DNA from: Lytechinus pictus
Taxonomy: Eukaryota; Echinodermata; Echinoidea; Temnopleuroida; Toxopneustidae
Direction: 5' to 3'
Length of the DNA stretch: 64,000 nucleotides
Assembly: GCF_037042905.1 (NCBI RefSeq)
Contig: NC_087261.1
Span: 26,427,317-26,491,316, forward strand
In this document: piece after piece, positions 48,580-60,830 of the stretch
Layout: every line of letters begins with the position of its first letter
How positions within the stretch are numbered: position 1 is the first letter of the stretch
Position numbers and translations under genes: made by a program
Notes under the pieces: generated by a model
The model's input: the letters and a program-made list of their open reading frames with translations, nothing else
Told to the model about the DNA's origin: nothing
Databases searched by the model: none

Positions 48580-49970
48580 CAGTGGCGTACCGTGGGTAAC
48601 AGCATTGGGGGGGGGGGGCACCAGCAAAATTTTTGAGTTACTTATACAGTGCGTCCCATAAAAAACGAAACCGAGATTTATCATAACTTAATCACAAATA
48701 CAATAGACAAATGACCTACCATTGTAAAGCTTATAATCTCCTCTTTCATCTAAAATTACTTAAATAATTTCTCATCCACGCATGAGTGAGCAAAACAATT
48801 TGAAGAGGGGATACCAAAAAGTCATTTGGCGGGCTGTATCTGGGTTTCAAAAAGAAAATCATATTTCTAAAAAGTTCAATATCTGCTCTTTAATTTGATA
48901 CCTCAATTACTGAAAATGGTCAAAAAATAACAAAGTTCTGGTTATTTGAAATATGGCTTGAATTTCAATAATTTCATAAAATGAAGAGGTTCTACAGGCT
49001 AGCGTTCAAACTCACTTGACACTCCGTTTTGTTGACGATCAGCCATGCATTAAGTCTTTTGTTAACCATGCGATAGCTTCTGTGGGAAACCGGTGAAAAC
49101 ACCTTTATTTAATGAAATTATGGAAATGAAAGCATTATTTTGATTGAACAGAACTTTTTTACTTCTTGACCATTTTTTGTGATTAAGGTATCAAATAAAA
49201 GAGCAGATATTGAACTTTTTAGAAATGTGATTTTCATCTAATGCGAGTGCCAAGCGCTGATTTTGTTACAATTACACCTAAAGACATACTTTTTGTAGTA
49301 ATGAGTATCATACGCATCTCACTAGTCAAATATTGCTAGCGCGAAGCGCGAGCTGAAAATTTAGGAAATTCAGACCTGAAGAGGGGCATTCTAATTAAGG
49401 CTTGTTTGAAGGAATCCACGTAAGCCATGCGTATTTCACTGACCAAATGATGTGAGTGCAAGCTGAATTTTTTTGATATTCAGATCAGAAGGGACATTTC
49501 AAGGACTGATTTTAGGAATTCATTCAAGAGCAGACATATCTCACTAATCCACTAATGCGGACGTAAGCACGAACAGGAAATGTTTTATATTAAGACCTTA
49601 AAATGATATGTCACTGCATAAAACAATAATAATTCGAAGTGCGTGGAAATATATTTGGTGTATATTGACTTGAAAACGGGAGGTTTTAGTACAACAGGAT
49701 TATATATCTCGTTAAACAGACAATGTGAGCACCAGGAACAATGAAGACATAGGCCCTGAGCAAATTGTATTTCATAAAGTTATGATATTTGTTTATTTTT
49801 ATGTAATAAAACATAACATAATTGTAATATAATATATAACATAAAAACCAATAATTTCTTCTTTCTCCAATTTTCTCCCTCTTTTTCTCTTTCCCCATTT
49901 TTTTTTTTTGGGGGGGGGGCGAGCCGATGGGGGAGGGGGGGGGGGCGTGCCCCCCATAGTTATGCCACTG
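48580..49970 (+). mobile_element. 1.39 kb hAT-like element within (TAC)n
   Basis: Begins CAGTGGCGTACCGTGGG and ends CATAGTTATGCCACTG; ACTACTAC flanks both sides, although the microsatellite makes that less informative. It contains GCTAGCGCGAAGCGCGAGCT like the 38235 element. No transposase frame. Confidence 0.7.
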
Positions 49971-50010
<40 letters not shown>

Positions 50011-50031
50011 TATACTACTACAACTACTACT

Positions 50032-50597
50032 CCGGGGGGGGGGCATGCACTTCCATTGACGATCGAGTGGATACCATGCGCGACCATGAGGTCTCGAAAA
50101 GCACCCTAAACACGTATTTTCCATATTCTGAAAATGCACCCCTTAACAAGTATTGGCGTCTGTAACCCTACCCTTAACAATTACTGGAAACAAAACGATC
50201 GATAGGTACTCTTGGCAAGTATTCCCTGAAATGAACCCCTAAACAAGTACGTATTTTATTGTTGTGTCACGGGACCGTCGGTCGTCGGAAGTTTACCTTT
50301 ACACACCATTTGGTTTAGCATGGCCCCACCTTCCACACCTCGCGCAAATCGGACTCTAATCACATCCTTTATAAAACATTTTGTTTTTATCATCCCCGCA
50401 AATTTGACCCTAAACACGTAGCTTACCTAGCGAAATAGATACCCTTTTTTCATTATTTTTGTGTTTTTGACACCTTTATTACGTTACGTACGTAAGTAAC
50501 GTGCCCTATCTTGAAAAAGACATCTTTTTACGTGTTTTTTTTTTGGTCGCGCATGGTATCCACTCGTCAATGCACGTGCCCCCCCCCCCCCCCCGGG
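50032..50597 (-). mobile_element. Family Z MITE within (TAC)n (TSD CTACTACT)
   Basis: Starts CCGGGGGGGGGGCATGCACTT and ends GGTATCCACTCGTCAATGCA then a C-tract and GGG. CTACTACT lies on both sides. Internal order is inverted relative to the copies at 16789 and 51447. Confidence 0.82.
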
Positions 50598-51446
50598 CTA
50601 CTACTATACTAACAGCTGACTATTTACTACTACTATTTACTACTACGACTATACTGTTACTAAAGAGGTCTACATGCTGCTGTTGCGCACGATACTGCTA
50701 CTACTACAACCCGATACAACCACCACCACTCCTACTCTACTGCCATATATACTTCTACTACTCCTCCTAATCTCAGACCTTGACCACGCCCCTTTATTGA
50801 GAGAAATATATACCTGTAACATACATACTTACATGACTCTCTCTCGTACATCCAGTCATATCAGCTTGCCCAGCAGAGAAAATATATTTGTACCTACATG
50901 TACATATTGAAGGCCGATTAAGAAAAAAGCAGCAGAAGACGGCAGAAGACACGGTCAGAGTAGATCAACGAGCTGTATATATATTAAGAAACAAAGCTAT
51001 AGTGCATATACAACTGTACGTATTCAGGCACAATGCACGGCGACCATTACATTACATGGCGGTGCATGAAGGGATCCGAGACGGGATTACCGATTAGAAC
51101 TGCGGTATATATACACTAGCTTTTGCCGGTAGCATTTGTATTCAGTAGAGCAACTCGTAACCATTTTCCAGGGAGTTGGGGAGTTGAGTTGACTCCCCAA
51201 TCTCTATACATTCTCTCTACAAGCAGAAACGCAGTCAATCATGGAGCTGAGGTGTTCGAAACATCCCGGATATACATCGGCATGACTGATCCATGATTGT
51301 GTACAGCTAGCTGCCAGCATATTGATCATATTGCGGCTAACAAAATGAATGGCAATTGTGGCATAACTATATAATTATATTACTCATATCCAACCAGGGG
51401 CGGATCCAGGATTTTCCAAAAGGGGACATTTTCTATAGGAAAATTG

Positions 51447-52019
51447 CCCGGGGGGGCCACTTACATTGACGAGTGGATACCATGCGCGACCAAAAAAACA
51501 CGTAAAAGGGATGTCTTTTTCAAGATAGGGCACGTACGTTACGTACGTAACGTGATAAGGGTGTCAAAAACACAAAAATAATGAAAAAAGGGTATATTTC
51601 GCTAGGAAAGCTACGTGTTTAGGGTCATATTTGGGGGAATGATAAGACAAAATTAAAATGTTTTATAAAGGATGTCCTTTTTGCCCCAACACTACGTGTT
51701 TAGAGTCCGATTTGCGCGAGGTGTGGAAGCTGGGGCCGTACTAAACCAAATGGTGTGTAAACTGTTAAGGTATAAACCGACGACCGATGGACTCGTGACA
51801 TAACAATCAAATATCGCTGTACTTGTTTAGGGGTTCATTTCAGGGAATACTTGCCAAGAGTATCGTTTTGTTTCCAATACTTGTTAAGGGTAGGGTTTCA
51901 GACGCCAATACTTGTTAAGGGGTGCATTTTCAGAATTTGGAAAATACGTGTTTAGGGTGCTTTTCGAGACCCCTTGGTCGCGCATGGTATCCACTCGTCA
52001 ATGGAAGTGGCCCCCCGGG
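51447..52019 (+). mobile_element. Family Z MITE (TSD GAAAATTG)
   Basis: Starts CCCGGGGGGGCCACTTACAT and ends ATGGAAGTGGCCCCCCGGG. GAAAATTG flanks both sides (51439-51446, 52020-52027). It sits within what looks like an older hAT remnant starting CAGGGGCGGATCCAGG at 51398. Confidence 0.88.
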
Positions 52020-52079
52020 GAAAATTGAGTGGGGGAGAAGTATTACAACCAATTGAGGGCAGAATTATAATAATAATAA

Positions 52080-52430
52080 TATAAGTATATTTACTTGGTA
52101 CTTGGTAGGAATCCTCCAAAAGACGCCATAAAGGTGTTTAAACTGGAGGAAGCCACTTCAGTTCTGAAAATTGTTCTCCCAGCGGGCCCTGCAATTATTA
52201 TTACCCCGGCTTTAGCTGGGCTGCCTATATGTGCTCAAGCATTCAAGGAATTAATCCTACCAGGTACCCATTCACATCACCTGGGTCGAGTGCAGCAAAG
52301 TGTGGATAAATTTTTTGCTGAAGGAAATTACGCAATGGCTGCATCCCATTGAATTCGAACCTACGACCCTATGTTTCAAAGTCAGAAGACTAATCCAATG
52401 GGCCACAACGCTCTGCAATCTTTACATACT
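52080..52430 (-). mobile_element. tRNA-derived SINE, minus strand
   Basis: On the minus strand the head reads GCAGAGCGTTGTGGCCCATT, GGATTAGTC and then GTCGTAGGTTCGAATTCAAT, giving A- and B-box-like spacing. The body extends to about 52080 and includes a GC-rich inverted stretch (CCCGGCTTTAGCTGGG). Confidence 0.65.
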
Positions 52431-52857
52431 TCAATTTTATCAAAATACTCCATGCAAGCGGTATAAATCTAGTCTTTCACTTCAGACTGCATGCAAATTA
52501 TGCACAAAATATACAGGCAGACCTAGGATTTTCATGTTTTGTGCCTGCAAACTTGGGTAGGAGGTTAATTTTGGTGCCCGAGGGCAGATGTACATGTCTC
52601 CACTTTCTCTTTCCATTACATGAAATCGTAATAATTTCATATTTTCATACCTGTGTGTATTTTATGTCTCCCTTGAAGTTGCAGCAATGACCCTATCATA
52701 CATAATATTAAATTAGTTATAGTCAATCAATTTTTTTCATTCTTGGGGAGAAATTGTCAAAAAAAACACAATTTTATATATTTATATGCAAAATAATAAG
52801 TGGGTATGACATTCTGTTTGCTCATTATTGCATCATGAAGGCATATGTAGATAACTA

Positions 52858-53107
52858 TACACTCTAAAAATATTGGGTAAAGTGTTCCATGAGGGTAATT
52901 AAGTGTCCAACAAACATTAGGCATTTCTTTTGGGCATTTTTATTTATCCAGTGTGATAAAAATGTTGCCAATTCTAAAGTAATTGCTGCATATTTTTTAA
53001 CCTTATACTGGACAATATGCTTCCCGCATTATACTGCTCCAAATTGGTTGGGCACATAATTACCCTCGTGCTGGTTAAAATTTTACCCAATACTTTTTTA
53101 CAGTGTA
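52858..53107. mobile_element. TA-flanked MITE
   Basis: Left end TACACTCTAAAAATATTGGG, right end CCCAATACTTTTTTACAGTG, with GAGGGTAATTA / TAATTACCCTC inside. Immediately followed by the TTAA element at 53111. Confidence 0.65.
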
Positions 53108-53110
53108 TTT

Positions 53111-53385
53111 AAGGTCAAGTCCACCCCGGGAATATTGTTGATCCGAATCGAAAGAGAAAAGTCAAACATAAAGCAAGCATAACGCTGAAAATTTTATCAA
53201 AATAGAAAGCAAAATAAGAAAGTTATGACTTAAAGTTTTGCTTATTTTTCACAAAACAGTTATACAACTCAGTGACATGCAAATGAGAGAGTTGATAATG
53301 TCCCTCACTCACTATTTCTTTTTTTTCTCTCTTTCTTTCTTTATTTATTCAAATCAATATTTTTCGGGAATGGACTTGACTTTTA
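53111..53385. mobile_element. Short TTAA-type element
   Basis: Starts AAGGTCAAGTCCACCCCGGG after TT and ends GGAATGGACTTGAC. Its interior (CATAACGCTGAAAATTTTAT) matches the element at 62624-63228. Confidence 0.6.
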
Positions 53386-54003
53386 CTTAATGTTTGATTG
53401 ACTTTAACTCTTCGAATCATCAAGTTTAATTTCATCCTGGATTAGCCCTTAGCTTAGGCTTAACCGATTAGCAAGCTGTTCTATCAACTCTTTTCTGATA
53501 TCTCTTATCAGCTCTGATGTACTCGTCACGTGAACATGAACGTTTTTTTTTCTGAAAAAAGAGACATAATTTAAGTTGTCTCAGTTGGAAAGAATATATT
53601 ATGAATAGAGGTAATCATCATGTGATTTCAGAGAATAAAGTGGCCTTTATAGGTCCTCCCATGAAGATTTGTAATGCCCCATATAGCGCTAGCAAACTTG
53701 ACAATGCAATTTCAAAATGACCTATACATTTTGACATTTTGGGGGTTCTGTAGGCTTACTTGTGATCCCCCTCCCCCGGGCCAATCATCACATACGGCTG
53801 CAATGACCGGCCTCGCCAGAAACTTCAAAAAGTGAGGAAAATACACAAAATACATGCAGCTACATGTAGTATATACTTATAAATTTACAAAGAAATATTC
53901 CAATGCATCTTGTTACAATAACTATGAAAGTTTTCTAAGGCATAAAATAAAATAAATCATTATAGAACCCCCACCCCCCCCCCCAATTAAAAACAAAAAC
54001 TAT

Positions 54004-54378
54004 TAAAGGGGAATCCAACCCAAATAAAAACTTTTTTTTATAAGAAAAAGAAAAATCAGACAAGTTGATAGGTGAAAGTTTGAACAATATTGGACAAACA
54101 ACAAGAAAGTTATGAATTTGTAAAAGTTTGAAATATTGGTAATCACTATACCCATGGAGACTTCAAATTGGCCGCATATGGGATGTCATAGTGATGTAAG
54201 GCAAGGACTACTCTTCCATGTACTCCAATACATATTATGGCTAAAATGTCATTTTCCCCAAAAGTTTTATTTCAAATTATATTTTTCTTTCATGAGGACA
54301 TAAAACAATATACTACCTGGGTTATATTTAGATTACTGCCCCAGGGGAATGGGTACTAAGGAGAAAACCACAAATCCC
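54004..54378 (+). mobile_element. TTAA MITE truncated at the duplication edge
   Basis: Starts AGGGGAATCCAACCCAAATA after TTAA, identical to the start of 55470-56064, but stops at CACAAATCCCTG where block 2 homology begins. The right 200 bp and right terminus are absent. Confidence 0.8.
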
Positions 54379-54639
54379 TGTCGATACCAACATTTTATGT
54401 GGCAATATTAATGAAGATAATGTACATGTTTTATGAATTATACATGAATAAATTCTTAAATTCTTTGAATATTCAAATACGGATAATAATTCTTATATTC
54501 TTGTTGACATTTCTTTGACAAGTATATCCTATAGGATGAACATGAATATGAACGTGGTACCATCTAAGTTTCAGGGTTACTCCACTTTATTACTGATAAA
54601 TACTTCGTCAAAACAGTTTATTTATCAACCGTTATTTAC

Positions 54640-55010
54640 AGTAATTTTATATTCAACATTTGTTACGAAATTTCATTGATTTGTCTGTATTATCGATTAT
54701 ATTGAATATGTATTGTTACTTTGATGATATTTTGAAAAAATTGTTGAATAAAATCTAAATCTAAATCTAAATCTACATTATACATTCTTGCTTGGTTTCG
54801 TCTCATTCTGTTTGTTTGTTTATTGTTTGTTTATTTATTTTCCGATTATTAAAAAAGAACAATACATAAATATATATAACATAAAAACATACCATAAATC
54901 TAAATGACATTAATAGAAATAAACAAAATGAATTGCAAATGAATAGATAGAATAAAATAATCGAAAGGATTGCCCATTTCAGAGTTATTGAGATAAATTA
55001 CGGTTGTTTT
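54640..55010. mobile_element. Private inserted sequence in block 2 with retroposon-like tail
   Basis: Absent from block 1 at about 41868-41960. It includes AATAAAATCTAAATCTAAAT, a simple-repeat tail typical of non-LTR retroposons, then AT-rich sequence up to TGTTTTGGAAATAAAT where homology resumes. Confidence 0.5.
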
Positions 55011-55281
55011 GGAAATAAATATAAAACCAAATTGTGAATCCAGTCTTTATTGTTATGCCGATGGGAAAGGGAATTATATAGAATGCATTTGCTAGTTCTT
55101 AAATAAAGGCAGATTATTGGGAAGATATTTAGCTACCATATTTCAAGCAATGCTTTGTACTGATTCTTAAATCATGTAGATTTTAGCCTGCATGCTGCGC
55201 ATTTCTATAAGATCTGTTTTACTAAACTCCATTAAAGTAATAGTTACATTATTTTCCAAAGGTGCAACGCCCCATCTGATG

Positions 55282-55403
55282 GGGCCCGTTTCACAAAGCG
55301 TTACAACTATGGCAACTTTGATTATGATTGGCTACTGAGACATGTCAACATGGTATTTGCCATCAAATTCTTTGGCAAAGTTATACAACAGTTGCAAGTC
55401 CAT
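55282..55403. mobile_element. Shared short MITE in block 2
   Basis: GGGCCCGTTTCACAAAGCGT, the counterpart of 42248-42380. It lacks the extra TA dinucleotide seen in block 1. Confidence 0.5.
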
Positions 55404-55469
55404 AATGAAGCCGAACCCCGATCTTCTTTCTCTCTCTCTCTCTTCCTAATTTCATGTGACCCTCTTTAA

Positions 55470-56064
55470 AGGGGAATCCAACCCAAATAAAAACTTGTTT
55501 TTATAAGAAGAAGAAAAATGAGACAAGTTGATAGGTGAAAGTTTGAACAATATTGGACAAACAACAAGAAAGTTATGATTTTTTTAAAGTTGTAAATATT
55601 GGTAATCACTATACCCATGGAGACTTCAAATTGGCCGCATATGGGATGTCATAGTGATGTAAGGCAAGGACTACTCTTCCATGTACTCCAATACATATTG
55701 TGGCTAAAATGTCATTTTCCCAAAAAGTTTTATTTCAAATTATATTTTTCTTTCATATGAGGACATAAAAATATACTACCTGGATTATATTTAGATTACT
55801 GCCCCAGGGGAATGGGTACTTAGCAGAAAACCACAAATCCCTGATAATAAAGTACATGGCCTATGGGAAAGTTGTCCTTGCCCCTTGTCATAATTTACTT
55901 ACCCAGTTGCCAATTTGAAATCTACATACTATTAGTGATCTCAATTTAAAAGCAGCTATAACTTTCTTATTCCTTGTCCGATTTCTTTCAAACTTTCGCC
56001 ATTCTGTTCAATTTATTTTTCTCCTTCCCAACACAACATTTTATGGCAAAGGCTGGATTCCCCT
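55470..56064 (+). mobile_element. Complete TTAA MITE private to block 2
   Basis: Termini AGGGGAATCCAACC and GGCTGGATTCCCCT (13 of 14 inverted), flanked by TTAA at 55466-55469 and 56065-56068. Block 1 has the single uninterrupted site CTCTTTAAACCTC at 42431-42443. piggyBac-like or similar TTAA class, no transposase. Confidence 0.9.
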
Positions 56065-56119
56065 TTAAACCTCAAATTTCAGAAGAAACCACCCTCTCTT
56101 CGCAGTCAAACACTAGTCT

Positions 56120-56240
56120 GCTGTGCAAAGCCTCAGTTCACTCGAGTTAAGCGGTCTGAATGTGCAGCCTACAATACCATGTGTACTAAAGGCCATCTCG
56201 CTCGTTAATCAAAGTTTCAATCAGGGTCTGTGCCTGCAGA
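56120..56240 (+). repeat. Dispersed repeat G, copy 4
   Basis: Duplicate of 42489-42610; followed by the same CT-rich tract. Confidence 0.7.
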
Positions 56241-56546
56241 CTCGTCGCTCTCCCTTCTCTCCCTCTCTTTCTTTCTCTCTTCTCCACCGCATCTATCACT
56301 ACCCCTTTCTCTCTCTCTCTCTCTCTCTCTCTTTTAATGGAGAAGTATATGTACATCAGACTTGAACACAAACATTATGAACACGCAAAAGAATATTTCG
56401 TATCAAAATTTATTCCTAAATATATAAATTTCTATGTAAATATTAAGGTCGTAGAAAATAATGTACAAATGGAAAATTTTTGTATTTTGACATTGAAACT
56501 TATTAAGGGTGCAATAATGATCTATCCCTGACAAAGTTTGTAAGTA

Positions 56547-57389
56547 CTGTATAAGCTGTAATTTTCGCGGATTTCGCGAAATGCCGATCGGCCGCGAATT
56601 TAACAACACGCGAAAATATTGACACACTTCTTAGTCAGTGCCAATGTCCCCAGCAGCAAAGCTTTGCTATTGAAAACATACTGTGTAATGAGAAAATGGA
56701 GATATGCACCTCTATATGTACAAAAAATAAGGCTTAGAAAGTACAGTTAGTGATTCAAAAAGTTAGCTAGAATTTCGCTTTTTTTAATTTCTCAAACAAA
56801 ATCAGAGCCTAAAGTATTTTCTAACATTATTTCATCAATATCTATACACTCACTGTAATATTAAAATGTATTTTCCATGAAATAATTTGATTTTATTGTC
56901 ATCTGATTGACTCTATACACACGTATTGGCAGCTATTTGCATACTCATTAATATTCATAAGTCACATGACCAGAGCTTTTCAAGGTGTAGATTCTGTTCA
57001 CAAAATTTCACATTTTTGCACTTTTACCATCTTTTTGAAAAATTAATAGAACAAAACACCAATTCTAAAGATTGCTTAACTCTATAAATTACAGATCAAA
57101 CTGTGGCATGATGAATTTTCAGATTTAAAGGTAAAAAAATTGAAATTTAAACCACTTTTTTCCACAGTTTGTAACTGTTTTTACAGGGACATATTTATGT
57201 AGATAACACAGATCAGCAAGGGGCTTTGAGGAGTAAAGATATGCATGTGATTTGCACTAGATTTACTACTTTTAAGTGCTGTGGAAATATTTTCTACATC
57301 TTCCGATCGCGAATTTAACAACCCGCGAAAATGTCGGGACCCCCGCGATTCGCGAAAAATTCTGTACGCGAAAATAACAGCTTCTACAG
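56547..57389. mobile_element. 843-bp TA-target element private to block 2
   Basis: Left end CTGTATAAGCTGTAATTTTC, right end GAAAATAACAGCTTCTACAG (inverted at about 21 of 23), with CGCGAATTTAACAAC in both subterminal regions. TA is duplicated (56545-56546, 57390-57391). Block 1 reads GTAAGTATATGG uninterrupted at 42924-42935. Tc1/mariner-type by target; no transposase seen. Confidence 0.85.
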
Positions 57390-57519
57390 TATATGGTACT
57401 CCTACGAAATGAGTTTATAATCAAGAATGGGACACTTCTCTTACAATATCAACTATTTGTCATCTCTGTAGTCACTGTAGTGTGTGTATTATACACTTCC
57501 GAAATCTAGAGTGTCTTCC

Positions 57520-57960
57520 GAGAGGACCACATACACCTGACCATCAGATGTTAAAGATACTCCCATGAGGTTTGAACAAAACACCAAACACCAAGTGTTA
57601 AAATCACTAACAGAATGTAGTATAATAACACCGATTTGCAAAGTACTAGGATTCAACACTGGTTTAAAGTACCCCATGTAGTTTGAAGTTTGAACACAAC
57701 ACCGAATAGTGCTCAAATCCCTTACAGAATGTGACATAATAACACCGATTGTTATACACCATTAGCGCTGGTGTTGAAATTACTCTATGGGGATATAACA
57801 AAGGTGCTAAAATCTCAGACAGAATGTGATATAATTACATTAATTGGTATTTAAATAACACTATGAATTCAAACCTGGTGTAAACTATTACTTGGTATGG
57901 TCCTCTTTAATCACTTGTGGTGGAGTTTAACACCGGTTTTGCAAACTCTTCGGTGATACA
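57520..57960. repeat. Degenerate tandem AACACC-rich repeat, block 2
   Basis: Counterpart of 43060-43500, with small indels. Confidence 0.6.
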
Positions 57961-58399
57961 AATCAATGATAGAAATACAGCCTATGTCAAATGTAAGCCT
58001 ATTTAAGAGGTCAGTTGTGTCCATTATTATAAACTATACCCAGTTTTCTTATCACGATTTTTAATGACCTTACTTATTAATACTACTCATCAGTCCAAAG
58101 TTGACCTGTTACCCAGGAGAGGTTACACGTCACGGACATCACGCTGGAAGTATGGAGGACAACAGCCATGATTGTATAGGTATATAATCAAGGGCTAGTT
58201 AATGTTGTGGCCGATTGTAAAACCTATATACTTTCATACCATATCTAACATCCAATGGACCTCCTCATCAAGCCCAGGCTAATTGGCCTATTAGTTCAGG
58301 CTAGGTTATGCCATATTTTTCCCATCAAAGATGTCCATGCACGCTACAATAGAGCCAAAATGGTGGACCACTTAATCGACCTGTCAAGAACAAGTTCTG

Positions 58400-58911
58400 C
58401 TAGTTTGTACATTTTGCATGTACGAAACTCGGTCCGTGTTCTTCATACTCCGCCTTCGTAATTGTAACCTCCTTGAATAAAGTGAGTGAGCCGAAGACGG
58501 ACCCTCCGATCCAGACCGAATACTTCCTTTCCGGTGGGGCAATAACCCTACACCTTGCCTTCGAAGGCAACATGGCGCACAGTTCTTTCTGTAGTCTTTC
58601 CTGGAGTCCAGGAAACATCGTGGAGCCCCCGACGAGGATGATATTGCAGTAGAGGTCCCGCCGGAGATCGATGTCGCATTTCATGAGGGTGTCGTAGACG
58701 AGTTGCTGAATGCTGGCGTGGTCGAGATCAGCTAGAGAGGGTTGGAAGAGGATTTCTGGAACGCGGAAGAGCTCGTTGCCGAGGGTGATATCATGAAGAT
58801 CCGGGAGCGTATAGGTTTTAGTCGTTGCAGCTGACCCGAGTGTCTCTTTATCGAAATCAAGCGCGACGTAGCAAAGGCTTTCCTTGATCTCCCGGACAAT
58901 TTCTCTTTCAG
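58400..58911 (-). CDS. Actin-like B exon 4 (residues 209-378 and stop)
   Basis: [57 protein letters not shown] and [14 protein letters not shown] then TAG. Twelve residues differ from gene A. Confidence 0.94.
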
Positions 58912-60791
58912 CTGTGGACACGAGAGGGATAACAAAATAACAAATTAAAAATCGGAGAACATGAGAGTATGATTAAATATCTCTTTTGAAATGAAAGTGC
59001 TAATGAAACTAATATTGTTTTATGATGGTGATAACAAAGAAGTCGAGGATAATGATGTGATGATGCAGCTGCTGCTGATGATGATGACGATGATGCTGAA
59101 AATGATGGCGGTGATGATGATGATGATGATGATGAAAATGATGATGGTGATGGCGATTATGATGATGATGATGATGATGATGATGAAAATGATGATGGTA
59201 TGATGATTATGATGATGATTGATGGTGATGATGATAAGGATGATGATGATGGTAAATGAATGACGGAAAGGATGATGATGAATAATTAAATATTATGAAA
59301 AAGTTTACGAAGATGAAATGAGTATGATGCTAATGGTAACAATTGCAATCATGACGAAGGAAGACTTCTTATGTCATTTAACATGTAAGAATACAAGAGG
59401 AAAACACTCTTACCAGTCGTCACGAAGGAATAGCCCCTATCATTCAACATCTTCATCATGATTTGGGTGAGGTCGCGGCCACCGAAGTTGACCTGGTGGA
59501 TGGCCGGTGTGATGATGTAGCCTTCCGATATCGGCACGACACTGATGACCCCGTCGCCGATGTCCAACATGACAGCCATCGTGCGCCCCGACGCGCAGTG
59601 GGACAAGACACCCTGTGTGCAGATGTGGAACGCTTTGGCGCCAAACTTCTCGAACATAATCTGACGGTGATGAAATCGAAAAAATGGAATAAGCTAATAT
59701 TGACACAATTTTTTAAAGAAAGAATATTAAAAAAATGGAAGCAAGTGAAGCATATGATTATACGTGGATTGTTGAAAAAAAAAAAAAAAAAAAGTGGAAA
59801 TAAGTAAAATAATTCAGAAAAGTAAATAGAAAAAAAGATAACCACGATAACGAAATGTTTCAGAGCAAGGCAAAACAGAAATTCAGAAAGTACAGTTGAA
59901 GGTTGAGCTACACGTACAGTGTGGGGCAGGGGCGGCGACAGGGCATTTTGATGGTGGGGGGGGGGGGTTGCAAGACAGCCTACATTTTTACAGGGATGAG
60001 ATATAATTACACGAATGATGTTCTTTCTGCTCTCTTCCCTTTTCTTCTTCCTTTCTTAATTTTCCCTCTTTTTTTACTTCTAGAAAAAAAATCCCGAGGG
60101 CGACTGCCCCTCTCCCCCCACCCTGAAGTACCGCCCTCATAGTGATGGCTATGTCATTATGAAAGATGCATTGTGCATTACATAAAAGACGAGAAGAGAT
60201 AGGATTATACAAAAGGACAAAATGAGAAAGGATGAGACAAGCAGTATACCTGAGTCGTTTTTTCTCGACCAGCCTTTGTACTCTTTGGGACATCGGTGAA
60301 AAGGACTGGGCACTCGGCGGGGTCGGTGCGGAGCTCTTTGTAGAAAGTATGATGCCAGATCTTCTCCATATCGTCCCAGTTCGTGACGATGCCGTGCTTG
60401 ATGGGGTATTTCAGGCTGAGAAAACCTCTCATTCTCTGGGCCTCGTCCCCGATATACCGGTAATCATCTGGAATGAACGCCGAAGGCACGAGTCTCTGCG
60501 GAGAGTTTCACAACTCGGTAAAATTATCCCAAATAAATATCATCAAAGGCACTAGCGTACCTACGGGGGGGCAGGGGGGGCACTCTGCCCCCCCCCCTGA
60601 CGAGTCACAACCCATGCAAAAACGTATCTTTGCCCCCCCTGACGGGCTTGAAAAACCTTTTTTGCCCCCCTGACGAGCTTTAAGACCTTTAATGCCCCCC
60701 TGACGAACTTGAAGACCTTTTTTTTTTTTTTTTTTTTTTTTTTGCTTGTCAATTTTTTTCTGGAACGAAATCCTTTATTTGTGATCGAAGA

Positions 60792-60830
<39 letters not shown>

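Larger units (their letters stand above)
48535..50710. repeat. (TAC)n microsatellite split by two transposons
   Basis: TAC/ACT repeats occur at 48538-48579, 49971-50031 and 50598-50700, separated by the elements 48580-49970 and 50032-50597. Removing both would restore one continuous tract. Confidence 0.85.

Noticed and set aside
52095-52352. 85-residue frame with an Ala/Pro-rich hydrophobic stretch
   Set aside because: Lies inside a minus-strand tRNA-derived SINE; no homology recognised.
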